Shown in pieces: positions 9,111 through 22,002 of a stretch of DNA of 64,000 nt (position 1 is the stretch's first letter; the number at the start of each line of letters is the position of its first letter). The notes under the pieces are model-generated. The model saw only the letters and a program-made list of their open reading frames with translations, ran no database searches and was not told the origin of the DNA. The translations under genes and the position numbers were made by a program. Source of the DNA: Sympetrum striolatum (lineage: Eukaryota > Arthropoda > Insecta > Odonata > Libellulidae); NCBI GenBank assembly GCA_947579665.1, contig OX388350.1, positions 92,151,152 to 92,215,151 of the forward strand, given 5' to 3'.

Positions 9111-11865
9111 GCAAAAGTCACCGTTCTTCAGATGTATCTGTTGGATCTTCCTTTTTACTTGGATCCGTCATTTTGTGTGATTCTGCGCCTCCGACGCGTC
9201 GATACGCGGCTCCTGGAAAATCCATATCGTTTGGACTCCTCCTTTGTCCCTCACTTTCTTTCTCACCTCCATCGCAAATAATCCCACCAATCGCTTTCGC
9301 TGCGATTTACAAAATCTCCTTGTTCGCGTATTTCGTTGATGGATCGTTTGATAGTTCGGTTGTGTACGGACATTCCATTCACCTTTGTAAGGTCGTTCCC
9401 GAGGCAATCTTTTATCACCTTGCGTTAGGGGAAATGAAGAAATCCTCTCTAGGTTTCCTCGACATTTGAGTCGCCACGAAAAAGTGATAATTGTGGAGGC
9501 CTCGAACGAAGACTTCCAATCGCTTTAATTTGCCACCGAATCAGGCTTTAGCGAAGCTTGTAAAGGTAACCAAGGAAGAATTAATTGCTTGATAAACAAC
9601 GGCTTGAAAACGTCCCCCATCGAATTGGCGCCTTCGAGTAATTGTGAAATTCTTGAACGATAATGCCAATGTACGTGTTCAAAAAAGGAACGTGTTAAGA
9701 GAAAAGGCGATTCGATTAATTAAGTAACCACATCTATTTTAAACAAATGCCGATTAATGCCGAGCGTACGGAGCAAATTATTATTTGCATCCGAAAAACT
9801 CCCATTGCTTCGAGGCGTCCTCCCTGTGAAACAGACGATTCTCAATAACATCGAATGCATAAATCTAATCCCAGCAATGCCCAAGAATCGCATTTTCTCT
9901 GCTTTCTGTGGACGTAAAGCACTCCGTTAAACGAAATCTCTTCGCGAATTCACGCGAATAAGTTTCATTTTACTCTCGTCCATCTTTATTATGTCTAAAA
10001 CGCGCAAAATTTAAATCTCGCTAATGGTTCTTGAAAAGTCTTAGCGAATGTATTTCCTCTATCAGGTAACGCGATCGAATTAATTGTAGAGATATTTCGC
10101 TGGCGAATGAGAGCATTGACTCAGTTTACATTCATGGGGTCATTCTGCCCTTTTCCCCTCACTCCTGTTCGTTCTTAGACGACTCTTAAACAATCTCTTT
10201 TTTACCAACAGAAACTTTGATATCGCGGCACGGATTCTTGAAATTGGAACGTGAGGATTCTATAAGATAAACATTTTTTTGTGCTGTCGATTTTTCAGTT
10301 ATTGACTTTTCTTAAAGATACGCTTATGCTCGGGAAGGTTACGAAGCACACCTTTTCAGTTTTAAATCTGATGTAATTTCTGTTTTGGGATTTCAGAGAA
10401 GTATTTGCTCATTACATCCTCTTTAGTAGAATTTAAAGAAATCAATACTTACAGGAATTCCGAGGAACAATTTGTAACACTTCCTCCATTATCATATTGC
10501 GCGTGTGAGCCCATCGATATCAAAAGAATATCAATCATCTCGCTTATTTAGTCCGTTGAGCTAAACCGTAGTCATACTCATTGTAACTAATTTTGTCACC
10601 ACTAATTTTTCCATTTTATTTTGCTGCGTTGTACCTAAACGTGTCGTTCTCCGATTCTTATTTGAAGACGGCATTTTTCTTGTCCCCACATTCGTATGAT
10701 TCCCTGGAAATTCAGCCCTCCGCAATCATTTTTTCATCTCCTTGTTGCCTGGTTACTCCTGGGTTACGCCTCTTTCTCGGTCCTATCGCCACCGCTTCTA
10801 TAACAACGTTCCCTGGTATTGCCCAGTTATATTATTTTTAATTTTTTTTACCCTACTGAATTCTCCTCGTACCTTCTGCACCAAAATAGTGATTAATTTT
10901 GAATGAACACAAGTTGACTTCAATTCCCTTTAATTTGAGTGGTTCTCAAGGGAACGCTCGTTCTCACGTTTGCTCTGTTTTTAATTGGTATATACGATTA
11001 CTTTTTATAATACTCCCTAATTTCATCATTGTAATTTCCTAATAAATGGAAACAAAATCGATTTGATTGTTACCGTTCAAATTTTGATAATAAATAAGCC
11101 AAATCTCCCGTCATTCCTTATGGAGTGACCCATCGCCATTGCAAACATCTGCTTCGAGTGAATATTTCTCGACGCTTATCAACCCAAATATTTGTGAAAA
11201 TACTGCCAAATAACGTATTAATTATTATGACTAACGGCAAACTATTTAGGGGACACCCCCATCGATGCAGGCAGGTGGACATCTAAAAACCATCAAAATA
11301 ACAACGCACACGCTCCATGTACACCTCATCGTTCTCACATAAAATACTACTTCCTTATTTATGCCCCCTAGAAAGCACATTGGGCGTGTGAGTTTTTTAT
11401 GCTTTGATGTGTTTTGAACGTTTTACCCTACTGCCTTATTCTAACCATCGCCACTTTATTTTACCGCCATTTCTGAGTATAAACGTTTTCATATCACCCA
11501 TTTTCAATCCGACACCCCAAGGTGTATTCAGGGAATCTATTCGCCTTTCGTCTACCCTTAGATTACTTTCCAAGAAATCATTCTTCGTGTTTCTGTAAAT
11601 ATTCTTCGACTTTATTTTCTGTAGCTCTCAAACTTTCGTGGATTTTGGCGTGTATCCCATCATTAAGAAATATTATTTTTTATCTCACTTCCAGTCACAA
11701 TCACGCAGTTTTTAACTCAACTGTTTTTTTACTGCGTTACAATCATAGTTTCCCTCTTATTTACTTAGTTTCTATGATAAGAACCTAATTATTTATCTAC
11801 TTATTGTAATTGGCGGTTGGATTTAAGTTGCGTCTCAATCGCGTCCCAAAACCATATTTTCCGTC
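9111..11865. other. CpG-rich non-coding DNA
   Basis: Nothing recognisable was found. CpG is frequent (commonly 4-6 per 60 bases around 9481-9780), unlike sequence right of 24 kb. Open frames such as 9173-9469, 10593-10841 and 11404-11788 have no motifs and are treated as chance. Confidence 0.45.
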
Positions 11866-12083
11866 TATTCACTGACCGCGAAACCACAGGTTTTGCTCTG
11901 ATCTGTTGTGGAAAAGGTGAACGCACACAGCACTGTTACAGCATTTGTTACAATGATTGACGTTGTAGAATTGTTGTACTTCAGGAGCTGCGGTCAGTTC
12001 GCACACCCTCTGAGATCCGAACCCAAGACTGCTTTTACCAGAGACGAACAAACCACCCACTTGGCTACGCTCTCCCCAGTTGC
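11866..12083 (-). mobile_element. tRNA-derived SINE
   Basis: On the minus strand, reading down from 12083, the sequence has an A box, TAGCCAAGTGG (about 12053-12063), and about 45 bases further a B-box-like GGTTCGGATCT (about 12010-12020). The spacing and order match a Pol III type 2 promoter in a Ser/Leu-like tRNA head. A tRNA-unrelated body continues to about 11866. The head is too degenerate to be a working tRNA gene. The 3' boundary is approximate. Confidence 0.6.
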
Positions 12084-12196
12084 GTCATTCACTCATTCTA
12101 AGAAATGTGATTCTTTGGCCATCCTAAATCGAATCCTTTAGTCACAGCGGACATTAGTCCTCGACTTACTTTTGTTTTCACTGAAAGGATCAAAAT

Positions 12197-12388
12197 ATAC
12201 TATCTTGTGTCGTATCATATATTGTATATGTACTGTATATACTATACTAAATACTATGTTATATACTATATTATATACTATATTATATACTATATACTAT
12301 ATACTATACTATATACTATATTATATACTATATTATATACTATACTAGATACTATACAATATACTATAATATACTGTATACTAAATGT
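12197..12388. repeat. TATACTATA-type AT satellite
   Basis: A nearly pure tandem array of TATACTA / TATATTA variants. The unit is close to self-complementary, so the tract can extrude hairpins. The frame through it is low-complexity and not a gene. Confidence 0.9.
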
Positions 12389-12574
12389 CGTTTCTTTAGT
12401 GCCACCTCTTTCTTAAAAGAGAAAAGGGTATCGAACATTTTAAAGTTTTGGATTTTTTAAGGCTAAAATTAAAATTGACATGCTCAAGCGTGACTTCGTG
12501 GAATGGACATGGCATTTGAGAAGAAAAGAATACTTTGTATAGAATAATAATAAGAAGAATACTTTGTATCTTCC

Positions 12575-12650
12575 ACAAAATGTATTTATTAACACGACCG
12601 GTTTCGTTACCGTGGTGAAATCATCACCAATCAGTATTCTTTTCTTCCGA
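12575..12650. mobile_element. Possible Penelope-like end fragment
   Basis: Contains ACCGGTTTCG followed by GTGGTGAAATCATCACC, a phrase like those found at ends of Penelope-like elements. It is flanked by short direct copies of AAGAATACTTTGTAT (about 12527 and 12555) and a further match near 12637. Assignment is from remembered motif style only. Confidence 0.25.
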
Positions 12651-12779
12651 AATGTTTAGGCAACCTCATCATGCCCGTTCTGATATATTTAGTAAATATT
12701 TTTGTGGTTAATTTGCAGTTTTAATATAATTCTGTTTGAAATAATGAACTCTGTTTATTTACTGTCTTTTTCGTCGGTC

Positions 12780-13095
12780 GTTCAGAAGCACTAAACTCGT
12801 TGAGCTGAAATGTTTTCAATCGGTTCCGTTCGAAGCTCCAACTTCGCCTTTTTTGTTTTCGCGGTTCAAACGGAAATTAGGAATCGAAGATTCGTTCGCA
12901 TGTGTCGGTCGGAGAGAGAGAGAGGATCGAACCTCAACGATGTGATGCTTCCTCAGGGCACCGTTCGAAGGCGCTCCAAGCCCTGAGTAACACGGGGGCC
13001 ATGTAGTGGCTGCAGGGCTGGATCCTGTGGGCGGTTGGGGCCGCTGGCCCCCCCGAGGGGCCGAATGTTCCTCGGGTTACCACCGATGCCAGGCG
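12780..13095 (+). promoter_or_regulatory. Candidate 5' UTR / promoter of a short CASK transcript
   Basis: A CpG-rich stretch with a GAGA tract at about 12912-12925 lies just upstream of the candidate first coding exon. There is an in-frame stop at 13003-13005. An upstream ATG at 13068 in another frame would start an overlapping uORF that reads past the donor, which could dampen translation. Promoter activity is inferred from composition and position only. Confidence 0.3.
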
Positions 13096-13254
13096 ATGGA
13101 GCATCGACAATACCAGCAACCGCCCCAGCATCACATTCACTACCGCACGGAGCAGCAACCGGCAGAGGTGGAGGAGCAGCAGTTCAGAAATCCGTGTCCC
13201 ATTCACAGCCCGTTTCGCTACAGGATGCCCGATGGCTCGGACTACTTCGGACAG
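13096..13254 (+). CDS. Candidate alternative first coding exon of CASK (short isoform)
   Basis: The first ATG after the in-frame stop at 13003 lies at 13096 in good context (GCGATGG). It opens 53 codons ending MPDGSDYFGQ. The frame ends exactly in phase 0 at CAG|GTATCG (donor at 13255), matching the phase 0 acceptor of the first recognised CASK exon at 25344. The peptide is Gln/His/Pro-rich (QYQQPPQHHIHY) and has no known domain. In Drosophila, CASK has long (kinase-containing) and short (kinase-less) forms from separate promoters, so a separate N-terminal exon here is plausible. No homology was recognised; the link rests on phase, position and local CpG-rich context. The 12-kb intron to 25343 would begin GT and end AG. 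Confidence 0.4.
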
Positions 13255-16200
13255 GTATCGAGGCGAATCAAACGCGTCCTTTATCGTTTTCTCACCTGAC
13301 GTAGAAAAATTAATTCTGGACGCTAGTTGTTGCAGCCTCAATTTTCTTGGGTCATCCGAACAGCAACAGGGAGGGACAATGGTTCTCGGAACTTTCAGGA
13401 TTTGTTGATAAGAATCTTCATAACATTCCCATCCTTTTTTTTTGAGACATCTGGGTAGCCCTCACCGAACGATTCTTTACAGTACGCATTGTCTTCCGCC
13501 TTTTCTGGTTCGTGGATGTAACACTTGTCTGCATTCAAGAGGTCGCGGCATCGTTCGCTCCCGCCGCTGGCGAATCTACGTAAGGATAGCCTTTACTGAG
13601 ATGACCTTTGTGCAGTATTAAGGTTAGGCATTTCATAAAACATAGAGCATTAATTCGGAGATTCGATGGGTGTTTTGATCGTTCTTAAGTTGCCTCAGAC
13701 TGCTTATTTCCGTTTCAATGTTGTATGACGAAGAAAACCATTATGAAATACTCTCAGTGACCTGGTCCTACATTTAATTATTATATAATATCCTTAAAAA
13801 CGTACTTCTAATTACAAATAGCGATATTTACGAACTTATAAGCTTCACAAGTCTTGTGTGCTCTATTTAGTAAGAGGAGGTAGTAACTCATTTCAGCAGT
13901 CTTCTCGATTTCGGGAGTAATTAATGCACGATTATATTCGAAGAATCGAGCCCAATCTATGGCCCGCAAATTGAACCGCAAATATTAAGACAAGATACTG
14001 GTTTTTGAGCCTTTATCGATTCAGGTATTTAGCGTATCACTTCCAGTCGTTCTGGAAGACGTTTAATTAGTATATACAGGTAAATGTAATACCTGCCTTC
14101 CCTCAATTTCTAATAATTATATGTACATCTTTGGATGAGACGAGTTACCACAATGAAAAATGGAACAGTTCCATCAGTGTCCAATCATCATGTCCGTGAT
14201 TCTCCCGTGAAATATTGCATTAAATATGGAAATCCTATCTCTGCTTCGTTCCTGTGTGCCCAATCCATCTCTTGTGATCTTTTTTTATCGCTCTTGCCGC
14301 TCTATAGTTACATATTCTATCGTCAGGATTTTTTCCATAAAAATTTCGCAATATTTACACTTATATTAATTAAATAATCGTTAAATGTCTTGCAAACATT
14401 GTACCTACGTATGTGCTTTTTTATAGCTGCGCTGTTTCACTAAACGTGTTACATTAAAAAAATATTGAGAATCTTTCTTATAAGACATTCATTATTTGCC
14501 TCTAATTCTGTATTGAAGGCCAGTTATTGGTTATTTCTTTCATTGCTGATCACTTCTTAAAGAGAGGATTTGAGGCGTTTGAGGATGATTTCCTTTTGGA
14601 ATTGATAAGTATTGAAGGGATTTTTGAGATAACGTTTTGACATATTTCAGAGAGCCTTACTCAACACAGTCTTCTAATATTGTTTGCTGTAATTCAATTA
14701 GGAAAGTAAACGGCAAATTGTAGCAAAAATTAATCAGATTTCATTATAAATGTCAGAGGAAACCAGAAAGTAAATCCATGTCATTGCCCATTTCAATTTT
14801 CAAGAAATGAAAGGTAAATCTCCAGGATTTTGTTTGGTCGAAAATCATAAACCTCGAAAAAAGTGAGAGATTGAATTATTATCACTTCCGTTATATTTTC
14901 AATTTGATTTGTGACTCTTTTCTGATTTGACGACATTTCGGAGTTCGCAAGCAGTGTGTTTTTGAAACGAATTAAATGCCAATACTTCTTCACTTCGAAT
15001 ATTTTTGTTGTAAATTATTTGCTAATGTGAAATCCGCGTCGTTATCTCGTTATATACCTCCCATATTTTGAAATTTGCGCATCTTCTTGTTGGCACAATT
15101 TCAGCAGAAACTGCTGCCCCCTCTATGCAAGCTGATCCGCTCATTTCAATCGCGTTTTAACGATCTCATTCATGTACTCATTCCGAGATAAACATTCCCA
15201 TTTTCCGATTCGTTTAAATTATTCTTATTTTATTCCACGGATTATTGCGAATTACTTGAGATTATCAATCCTCCAGATGTTTACGATTATTTTGACATCT
15301 CTTCGGATATTAGCGTTAATTCGTAGAAGAAAATGAAGCATTTGGATTGGCGATCGGTGATGTCATTATGCCGAGGCGTCTCCGTTAAATGATTAAATAT
15401 GAAAAATTCGGTTCAGGTTTGCTTCAGAAGGTTAAGTACAATATCTTTGGAATGTTGTGTCTTCGATCGATATTTCGAAATAGTTAACGATCATTTTCGT
15501 TTCGTCAATTAAACGAATAATTAATTGAATGAAATTTATTTGTGCATGAGCCTTGATCTTACCTTTTTTATTTTAACGACATTCGGAGATGCCTTCGAAG
15601 TATCGTGCAATTCATTTGTTCTTTGCAATTCATTTGTTCTTTGATTTCTTTGCGAAGGTCGATTCATTTCAAAATATCGCCGAGTATTAATGACGTTGTA
15701 TTTATTAACTATAAAAAATTCTTCAAACTCAGTCTCCATAAAAGGCAAGGAGTAACTCTGAAGCATTCCCTTTCGATGAAAAGTACACTACACCTTTTCT
15801 TGAGCAAATTTCGTTAAAAACTCGGGAGCATTTATTTCTAAATCACGTTCACATCGTTCTACAGACTTAAAATTTCTCAAGATGTTGCATAAATACTTCG
15901 TCAATCTCCGTGTAAACAATATTGTGCCTAAATTTACCGCTGTTAGCACCATAAACCCCAACATACGTAACAGCCGACTCATAAAGGGCAGGGACTCGGG
16001 AGGTTTTTGGGGGTTTTCCTTTTAACTGGGGTGAATACCAGGGCAATGTATTCCCTTAAGAAAAGATGCGTACCACCTGGCCTAGAGCCTACTTGCAGTC
16101 CTTACAATTAAATAATTTTTATGTGCTGTGTATTAAGTGTTGCGATTCTCAAGTCAAATTCTTTGCCATTCAGTGGCCCTTTGACGGAAAACGACTCGAT

Positions 16201-16400
16201 TATGAAATCCTTATAATTTTCCGCTTCTTTTCTTTCGCAAATGATTTTCAGTGATCGATTGAACAAACATTTTACATTTGGGCGCACTTTAACGTATCAG
16301 CTATATTGAAATATCTCTTCCATCATGTTTATGCAAAAATTTACCTTTTATCTTTTGGTACCGGGTAGAGGTTTTATTTCTTGGGAGATCTTGGATCGAA
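13255..16400. other. Non-coding DNA, putative CASK first intron
   Basis: No exon, repeat or RNA recognised. CpG remains frequent here. Frames at 14135-14377, 14793-14993 and 15536-15982 lack protein features. Confidence 0.4.
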
Positions 16401-16404
16401 CTCG

Positions 16405-17958
16405 TGTTCTACCCCTACTTTTACTTTCCTCATTTACATAGTATAGAGAAAGTATTGTTTTCATAAAAAAAATCGACTTCGAGATTTTAACGGAAATACA
16501 TGTTTTGGAGTCCCTAGAACACGTTTTGACCATTTTCGGAATGATGTCTTTGAGTATGTGTGTGTGTGTGTTTGTGGGCGCTCTAACGTGAAAACTGTTT
16601 GTCGTATCAACACCAAATTTCATATATAGTACTTTGGGTATAGGTGCCGTTTCACACTTGCCCGGCAGCCGACTAAACGGCACCGTATAGACGGCACACG
16701 GTGCGAGCGGTTTCACATCTATCCGGCAGTCGTTTAAACGGCGAAGTCCCTTAATTTCACATCCACCCATCCGTTTTATTTTGTAAATTGAAAATATTTC
16801 TGAAGAAATGGAAAGGGAGCAGATGATAGCGTGTTTTGTAGTTTATCGACGAGCGAAAAGGAGGAAGAGAAATAAAAATAATATTTAATACCGAAACCTA
16901 CGTAGTTCATTAAATCTTACTGTCGTAGGCAGTACAACGTATTTCTATCTATTATTTCTTAAAAGAAGGGCCAAATAATCGCCTGGATTAACCTGGACAT
17001 TGCTGGGATTGAACGATCTTTTTTATTTCCCGTCTTAAACGTGCGCCGTTTGGACGGCACACGGCACTTGCCGGGCAAATGTGAAAGGCTCCATATACCT
17101 TTCAATAAATGACCGTGTAAACGGTGCCGTATAGCCGGCTGCCGGGCAAGTGTGAAATGGCTCTTATAGAGTTGATTAGTTTTTGGAGTAAATCGGTTAA
17201 CCGGAAGTCGAGCTTTATTTTTCGAAGCTCTTTTCCGTTATTGCAAAGAGTCTCCATTAATCTGATATTAAGGTATATACAATAATCTACTAAAGTTACA
17301 AGAAGTTTAATTTTCTACATGTTTTATTTGAAAATTTTTTCGATATCAACCTCCTTTATTATAATCGTATGATAATTAACCAATTTTCCGGTTATAGCGA
17401 ATTATATTTACGTTTAAATTTCGTTTTCATTCATACAATTTCATAATAATTTTAAATACAACATGATTACTTTATTTCAAAGTTTTATTTGAAAGTTGAT
17501 TTGGAGTTGAAATACGCGTATTTATTTTCAAAATAATTATTTAATTATATTTTTTTCGTGCCGTTATTGATTACTCTTCTTCTACGAACAATGAAGTTCG
17601 TAACTATGGAATTGTTTACAAGGCAAACAATGCATTGCAAAGCGTCTTTCGCTCTCATTTTGCTATAGACTGAACTCTGGCAGGTTGATAAGGTTTAAAA
17701 GATTGTATTTTTTGGTTTTTACTCATCCTATATTGGTGCTTGTAAAAGTCTCTAAAGACAAATTTTACCGGTTTTCATCGAACATGTCCCAAAAAACATT
17801 ATTTATCATCTTTCTAACGTAAAAGTGAATATTATATAAATTAATCACCAATATATCTTCCAAGATTTTAATGAATACAGACTTTGATAATACTCTAGTA
17901 GATAAATGTCAACATCTTCTATACGGAGAAAGTCATGTGCTGGCCACATCAGATTTAT
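16405..17958 (-). mobile_element. Interspersed repeat family R1, copy A (interrupted)
   Basis: Matches, in the opposite orientation, the copy at 48264-49268, and in the same orientation the partial copy at 41670-42166. Shared landmarks are ATAGAGAAAGTATTGTTTTC, CTAGAACACGTTTTGACC, a TG microsatellite (about 16555-16573), CACCAAATTTCATATATAG, GTTGATTAGTTTTTGGAG, the GGTTAACCGGAAGT motif, and an end reading GGAGAAAGTCATGTGCTGG. It contains a separate MITE at 16643-17164. It encodes no protein and looks non-autonomous; I cannot name its superfamily. Confidence 0.7.
16643..17164. mobile_element. MITE with ~40-bp TIRs nested in repeat R1
   Basis: Both ends carry TTTCACACTTGCCCGGCAGC in inverted orientation followed by a CGGCACCG-type segment. 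A subterminal variant (TTTCACATCTATCCGGCAGT) repeats near 16710. TATA flanks both ends, and the uninterrupted copies of the host repeat lack the insert, which defines the boundary. It is about 520 bp and non-coding. The TIR length and TA-rich target hint at a PIF/Harbinger-like family, but this is unproven. Confidence 0.75.
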
Positions 17959-18073
17959 TTCCTAATGGTTTTGGCACACTAGTCATGCTTTTGGTTTTAG
18001 CTGTGAATATGTTTCATATATATTTATACAATAGGGAAGAGAGTACATGTAATATATATGTGCACACACAACA

Positions 18074-18425
18074 TCAGCCATTTTCAATCAGAAGTCGGAT
18101 GTAGGCCTCCCCAAGTACTTTCCAATTTTCTCTGTCCTGAGCTTCTCGTTGCCACGTTATACCTAAGTACTTGATGATGTCTCTATTCCACCTGTCCATA
18201 GGTCTTATTCTTGGTCTCTGCACACCTCTTTGTATCCAGTTGAGAACTGTAGATGTCCAACGGCTATCGTTTCTTCTCGCAACATGGCTGGCCCTCCTCC
18301 ATTTTAGTGATCTTACCTTATCTATAATGTCTTTAACTCCAGTCATCATTCTCACCCAAGTGTTGCGTTTCCTTTTTGTTATTCCCAGCATACAGCGCTC
18401 CATGCTCCTTTGCGTTAGACGCTAG
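18074..18425 (-). pseudogene. LINE reverse transcriptase C-terminal fragment
   Basis: The minus-strand frame reads MERCMLGITKRKR, then LKWRRASHVARRNDSRW, VLNWIQRGVQRPRIRPMDRW, and ends AQDRENWKVLGEAYIRL. This is the typical C-terminal tail of arthropod LINE polyproteins (MERAMLG...RWAGHIAR...GRP..RW...AQDR..W..LGEA). Only about 110 residues remain, with no RT core upstream, so it is a 5'-truncated dead copy. It is a different family from the CR1-like LINE. Confidence 0.75.
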
Positions 18426-20810
18426 TAGTTTTTAGGAACCATTGAGTTGATACTCCGCGAAAGCAAACTAAAAATAAAGCAGAATTCGATTTGAGGTGTA
18501 TTGATAAACGAGAGCAAGCGGATGTATGTGGGAATATTCAGAATGAAAGTTTCAGTTTTGGCTTTTCTTGCAGAAACGAATCTTGCAAGCGAGACCCATC
18601 GATTGATCGAACATGAGTTGCTGACGTTTGTAAAGATTTGAATTGGTATGAAACACTTCGCCAATGGCCGTGAATTATGAGAGCGACAGATCGATCCATA
18701 ATCGTTGAAAACTTGCATTAATTCATGCACCAGCGACGTGCCTGTGTATTTATTGCGTTCATTCCCGCGGTAGATTCTCTTCGATTCGTATTCCCTCCTA
18801 CTATTTCTTATTCAGTTTCCAACTTATATCAGTGTAAGTGAATTGAGCGGCGGTAGAGTCATCGCGTAATGATGTCAAATGAGGCCACTTATGACGGATA
18901 TTTGGAACGGCCATCTTGTTCCAATCTGTAAAACCATTTTCAACTGGTCGCTATGTTAATTGGTAAGTAAATTTATTACGAAAATAATGTCCAGTTGTTC
19001 AATTATTCTCATGCTGAACAAATTCACCTCATGTATGTGGGCGACGAATGGAGGAGACTATCCATTGATTTATTAAATTCGTGTATAAGTTTAAATCCTT
19101 CCCACGAAAAATGAATGTACCAACCATTTTAAAGAAAACGCAAATCACTGGAATGGTTTGAAGGAACAATATATTTGTATTCAAACATTTGCTTATTCAG
19201 TCGGCTCTCGTTGATGGCGGTTAATTAGTTCCAGACTCTAACGCAATAGGTGAATTTCCGAGAAGTAGGATTATTTATTATAAATGGAATATTTTCGTGA
19301 TTATGCCATACATCTCTTAACCAACTAAATACGTTTATTTTACATTATTAGAGCCTCTACTCATAAACACTCTTAAGTCACCATTACTCTCGTATCACCC
19401 AATATATTAGACTAGATAAGAAAAAAAGACATATTAAACGCTACTAATAACACTTCTTGATGAATATACATATTTGAAAAAACCGCGATGAAAGAAGTCT
19501 AGTGAAAGGGCGACAGTACACTTCTTCCGCTTTTCTGTCGTCATCCAATGACATAAAAAGTGTTCAACACATTCTTGGCTCGTTCCAAGAGTCAGTGGAG
19601 TGGGATACCGTCCGTTTTCATTGATTTGATCCGTGCCTATTTTCCCTCATTTCAGGCCGTTTTCTTCGGGTGGATTAACGTATCGTCTCCAAATCCTCTT
19701 TTTAGTAATATTAGTTAACATTTTCACTCTTAGATACAAATTCTTAGTGGATATAGTTAATCACAATCATCGGCTTTGAATTTTGAATCGCGTTTTTTGC
19801 CTTCCAATCCATGCTTTGGGCCTTCAGTAGTACGTGGAAATGGTTATTATCCGCTCTAAAAAGTTATGGCCAGTCTCAATGATTTTAAAGAGCATTCGAG
19901 CGCCTTCAAATTTTAATAATGATCGGTACACTTCGACTACACTTTTCAAGTTATCTTTAAGAATTTATCCAAGGGTTACCTTGGTTTGTGAAAGTTATCT
20001 ATCAATCTTAGCGCAATAAACAGCATTTATTTCCGTGGCGGAGTTTCCAAATTTAAAAAATCACATTTACGCGTTACTACTGCACTAGGCCCAGGAATTT
20101 TTCCCTCAGGCTTTGCCGCTGTTTAAATGAATGGTGAAGAACTCGTTCCAAGCATTTATAATAATCGCGGGTGGAAGAAAATCGGTTTCTTCGTAGCTAA
20201 CCCTCGTTCTAAGTATTTGTCGAGAATGAATTATACCCGATAATCCGATGGCACCTCGTTATTTTATCGTACGAAATCGTCATTCACAATGACGGTGACT
20301 AGATGGAAGGAAGCTGTCCTTCGGAGATTAAAAGATATTGTGCGTTAATTGCGATCTTTTCTCCATCTATTTTTGTCCTTTCCTTTCTTCTTGATGCTCT
20401 CTTAAGAAGCTCCGACTCAGCATCACTCTCCCTCATTGTCCGTGATTGGCTCATCGTTCAAGTGGCATCGTTTCGTGCCAATCCGCGCTTTAGTCGACTT
20501 CATTCGACTGCTCTTCCCGGATGCTCTGCTATGTGAGTCTCTTCTCCCTATTATAATACATTAAGAACCTGGTTTGTGTTTTCCATGCAAATCTTATTCA
20601 GTCCGTAAATGACCGTACTTTCCTCTTCTGTTTCATTCTGTATCTGATTAATCGAAGCACTCGCAGTCCTTGAAGATCGGTCTCATTCCATCTTGTTTCT
20701 GTTACGTTGTTCTTCTCTTTGGTTCTCCTGTGCTCTTCCAATTTTCTACAATATTTTCCGTTCTTCTGAGTTTGTCTATGACAACTTCTAATCTAATCTA
20801 AAATCGTATT
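18426..20810. other. Non-coding, CpG-rich DNA
   Basis: Nothing recognised. The frames at 18422-18730, 19834-20019 and 20303-20536 have no motif or repeat signature. Confidence 0.4.
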
Positions 20811-21325
20811 GTCGGTAAATGCGATGAAAAGGTGAGGGAGCGATGTTATTTTGCCTTGGTCAGACCCCTTCTGGAATATGCGGCAAGTATATGGGATATG
20901 GGATCCGGCGGATGAAACGTGTACTTGCGAACTCGAGAAAGTGCAGCGTAAAGCGGTTCGTTTTTTTGAGAAATGCTACGATAAAAAAGCAAGCGTTACA
21001 AAAATGTTCTCAGACGTAGGTTGGGAATCCTTGAAAGAAAGGAGATTGGAAGCTAGGCTGCGATTGCTTAATTAATTCAGGGAAACTACATTTTCGGAAG
21101 ATACAATCGGTATCATGCAGCCCCCCTGCTACCTCGGTCGATCCGACAATGACCGTAAGTTAAGAGAAATAGATGCTAGGACGAATCGTTTTAGAGATTC
21201 ATTCTTTCCGCGAACGATACGCACCAATTACCAAATAAGGAAGTAATGTAGATTCAACAGGTGTTTACACCCCATGCCACTCGCCGAAAGGCGGCATGTA
21301 GGGTATAAATGTAGATGTAATCTCT
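20811..21325 (+). mobile_element. 5'-truncated CR1-like LINE copy (3' end only)
   Basis: The frame from about 20851 (FWNMRQVYGIWDPADE, LEKVQRKAVRFFEK, SDVGWESLKERRLEARLRLL) aligns with the ORF2 C-terminus of the LINE at 3241-7927. A related 3' UTR follows, with a stem-loop at 21271-21303 (CGCC-GAAA-GGCG inner hairpin) and an AAATGTAGATGTAA end. It is clearly diverged from the full-length copy, so it belongs to an older insertion or another subfamily. Confidence 0.8.
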
Positions 21326-22000
21326 CTGTAGGATTTGCTGTGTCGAATTTAATCTCCCATACTTTCTTATTTAAATTCTTTATTCCAAAGAACATTTAAT
21401 CTTCTCTCGGAATACTCTTGTTTTTGAGGTCTAATTTCATACCCAAACAGCGGCAAATAATGTCCTTTGTTAAGATATCTTTTTTGATGGGATTAAAAAT
21501 TATATGGGAAACCGATTCCTTCGTCAGAAAAAATGAAGAGCTCAGCTTACTTTGAGAGGTCATAAAAAGTCACGAATTACCAGTAATGCTACAGTCATGG
21601 ATAGGCTTTCATTAATTGTTGACATGGTAATTGAAGTTATTACTTCATTGTTAATGATTTTGATTAATTAATTGATTGATGGAACTTGATTACACTCCCA
21701 GGAAAGGGAACAAGAATGTGTTAGAGGATTAAGAGATGAACCGTGGGGAAATAGAACTGGAGATATATTTTGATAATTTTATTGCTTGATTATTCGAAAT
21801 TTAAAGATGTAACAGCAGTCCAAATTTTCACTCTCATCCGATAATATTTGAAATCTTTGGTGTTGCATAATGTTGCAAAAGTTGCTATTCTGATCAACTT
21901 TTGAGGAATTTACTTTGTCTTATGCTCACAATTGATACGTCAAACACGGATTTGATGGAGACTGTCAGAGTGTGAAGAGATATAGAAGAGACATGTCCAA
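21326..22000. other. Non-coding DNA
   Basis: No feature recognised; this zone begins the decline in CpG density toward the CASK body. Confidence 0.4.
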
Positions 22001-22002
22001 TA

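Noticed and set aside
12207..12416. 69-codon Tyr/Ile-rich frame
   Set aside because: Produced entirely by the TATACTATA satellite.
13068..13304. Alternative frame (Met-Phe-Leu-Gly) for the candidate CASK exon
   Set aside because: It reads through the donor and would join the next exon in the wrong phase; treated as a possible uORF.
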